Part shown: in pieces, positions 63,001 to 64,000 of the stretch
How the letters are laid out: every line of letters begins with the position of its first letter
Numbering within the stretch: position 1 is the stretch's first letter
Source of the DNA: an uncultured Gemmata sp.
GTDB lineage: Bacteria; Planctomycetota; Planctomycetia; Gemmatales; Gemmataceae
Length of the DNA stretch: 64,000 nt
Reading direction: 5' to 3'
Assembly (NCBI GenBank): GCA_937924775.1
Contig: CALDUT010000001.1
Coordinates: 1 to 64,000, forward strand
The notes under the pieces: generated by a model
What the model was told of the DNA's origin: nothing
What the model saw: the letters and a program-made list of their open reading frames with translations, nothing else
Database searches by the model: none
Position numbers and translations under genes: made by a program

Positions 63001-63944
63001 GGGGTGGGTTTCAGATGAGTATCCAGAAATTTTAGGGAGTCATCGATCGTCCGGGTGAGGGTTTTCCCATTCCAGCCGTGGCCGGCTCCCCGGATGGGGA
63101 TCAGTTGCGCGGAAGCCCCAGCCTCGCGAAGTTTTTTCAGCAAATTTTCGGAATGCACAATCGGGACGATCAAATCGAACGTCCCGTGGAAGATCAGCAC
63201 CGGGGGCGCGTCTTTGGTGACATAGCTGAGGGGGGAAGCTTTTTGATAAATTTTGATGTCTTTTTTGCATTCTGGCCCGAATACCGGAACCATATAGCTT
63301 TCCTCCAAACCCGGGCTATTGGCGTATAAACTCAAATCGGTCGGGCCAAAGAAATCGACGACGCACTGCACTCGCGCGCTTTCCTTCAGGTTTCCCCCCT
63401 CATCCCAACCCTCGACGTGGTCGACCAAGCCCAACAGCAACGCCAAATGCCCACCCGCGGAGAACCCAACCGCGGCGAATTTCTCCGGGTCGATGCTCCA
63501 TTTCTGGGCATCAGAGCGCAAATACCGTACCGCGGCCCGGACATCCTGAATTTGGGCTGGGAAGCGGTGCTTGGGAGCTAAACGATAACTGACCGAGGCC
63601 GCGACATAGCCCCGGCGAGCGAATTGTTCCATGACACTGGGGGTGGATTGACCGTTCCCATCGCGACCCCCAGTGGAAAGATCGCGACGATGGCCGGTTT
63701 TCCACGCTCCCCCGTGCAATAGCACCACACACGGAAACGGGCCGCCAATTGTGGGCCGGGCCAAGTCGAGTTCGAGCTTTTCTTGGCCGTGGGTGGCGTA
63801 GTGAATATCACGGCTGATCGTGACCGCCCGCCCTTCAGCGGACGAACGCGTCGGTTCCTGTGGCGGTGGGGCCATTGGAGCTGAAATACCCACCGTTGTG
63901 GCCAAAGCAGCGGTCAAAAGGCCGAGGAGCAGTTTCCCCATCAT
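62997..63944 (-). CDS. Exported alpha/beta hydrolase (esterase/lipase type)
   Basis: About 315 aa from ATG 63942-63944 with GGGTG upstream; the frame is open 14 codons further. A signal peptide (LLLGLLTAALATTVGISAPM) precedes the hydrolase: oxyanion motif VVLLHGGAWKTGHRRDL, nucleophile elbow AAVGFSAGGHLALLLGLVDH (GxSxG), acid residue in FHGTFDLIVPIVHSE and His in GAGHGWNGKT. The HGG-type motif points to the hormone-sensitive-lipase/BD-FAE group acting on acetyl or acyl esters. First gene of the coupled three-gene operon. Confidence 0.9.
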   Translation of the reverse strand: MMGKLLLGLLTAALATTVGISAPMAPPPQEPTRSSAEGRAVTISRDIHYATHGQEKLELDLARPTIGGPFPCVVLLHGGAWKTGHRRDLSTGGRDGNGQSTPSVMEQFARRGYVAASVSYRLAPKHRFPAQIQDVRAAVRYLRSDAQKWSIDPEKFAAVGFSAGGHLALLLGLVDHVEGWDEGGNLKESARVQCVVDFFGPTDLSLYANSPGLEESYMVPVFGPECKKDIKIYQKASPLSYVTKDAPPVLIFHGTFDLIVPIVHSENLLKKLREAGASAQLIPIRGAGHGWNGKTLTRTIDDSLKFLDTHLKPTP

Positions 63945-64000
63945 TTGATCACCCGTGAAAATTCTTCTGTGAGTAAAATTTCTCACTCCTATGTCGCGGC

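Overview
The window is chromosomal DNA, moderately GC-rich, from a member of the Planctomycetota. The family is probably Gemmataceae, but that is inferred from gene content alone. Evidence is the co-occurrence of families that this phylum has expanded: four intact DUF1559 pseudopilin-like proteins and one decayed copy, two DUF1501 twin-arginine proteins, a PVC-type heme-binding/cytochrome c giant, VCBS/FG-GAP and PQQ beta-propellers, a formylglycine sulfatase, a DUF1080 protein and an ECF sigma/anti-sigma pair. I see no rRNA, tRNA, CRISPR array, insertion sequence, integrase, phage gene or replication origin. The region reads as ordinary chromosome dominated by exported proteins.

Layout, 0-16 kb: the 3' end of a coiled-coil protein; a NagA-like deacetylase divergent from an SDR oxidoreductase; a ComEA-type helix-hairpin-helix protein behind a methyltransferase (both minus); lysS; an 860-bp spacer holding the decayed 3' end of a DUF1559 gene; then a plus-strand run of exported proteins (1207-aa TPR protein, VCBS/FG-GAP protein, PQQ-like propeller, YdjY-domain protein, lipoprotein). 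16-24 kb: a minus-strand group with a zinc-ribbon membrane protein, ECF sigma factor, anti-sigma-like protein and a secreted helical protein; a DUF1501 protein; then DoxX and a double-trypsin/TPR protein on plus.

24-36 kb: a lipoprotein followed by a 1301-aa ResB-CcsA fusion for cytochrome c maturation, a SulP transporter with STAS domain, a DUF1559 protein, an Asn/Pro/Trp-rich repeat protein, a second DUF1501 protein and a PhoD-like phosphatase. 36-40.6 kb: a minus-strand set DUF1559 - kelch - DUF1559 - PepSY, divergent from hemP. A 25-bp Fur-box-like palindrome lies between the two arms, which suggests an iron-responsive locus.

40.7-52 kb: prmC; a soluble Asp/Asn beta-hydroxylase-like protein with a CobW GTPase; the 1503-aa SGNH/PVC-heme/HEAT/cytochrome c protein; a translationally coupled methyltransferase - flavoprotein - type III polyketide synthase operon; an exported rhodanese. 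52-64 kb: a TIM-barrel isomerase-like protein, a GntR/LacI-type regulator, a DUF1559 gene with a 54-aa lipoprotein gene behind it, a metallophosphoesterase, a lactonase-type propeller, a DUF1080 protein, a sulfatase, a small lipoprotein, and a coupled alpha/beta hydrolase - 66-aa membrane protein - DUF2330 operon.

The strongest leads for something undescribed are the putative Fur-controlled pseudopilin/kelch/PepSY/HemP locus and the three-gene type III PKS operon. All family names come from motifs read by eye; no database search was run.
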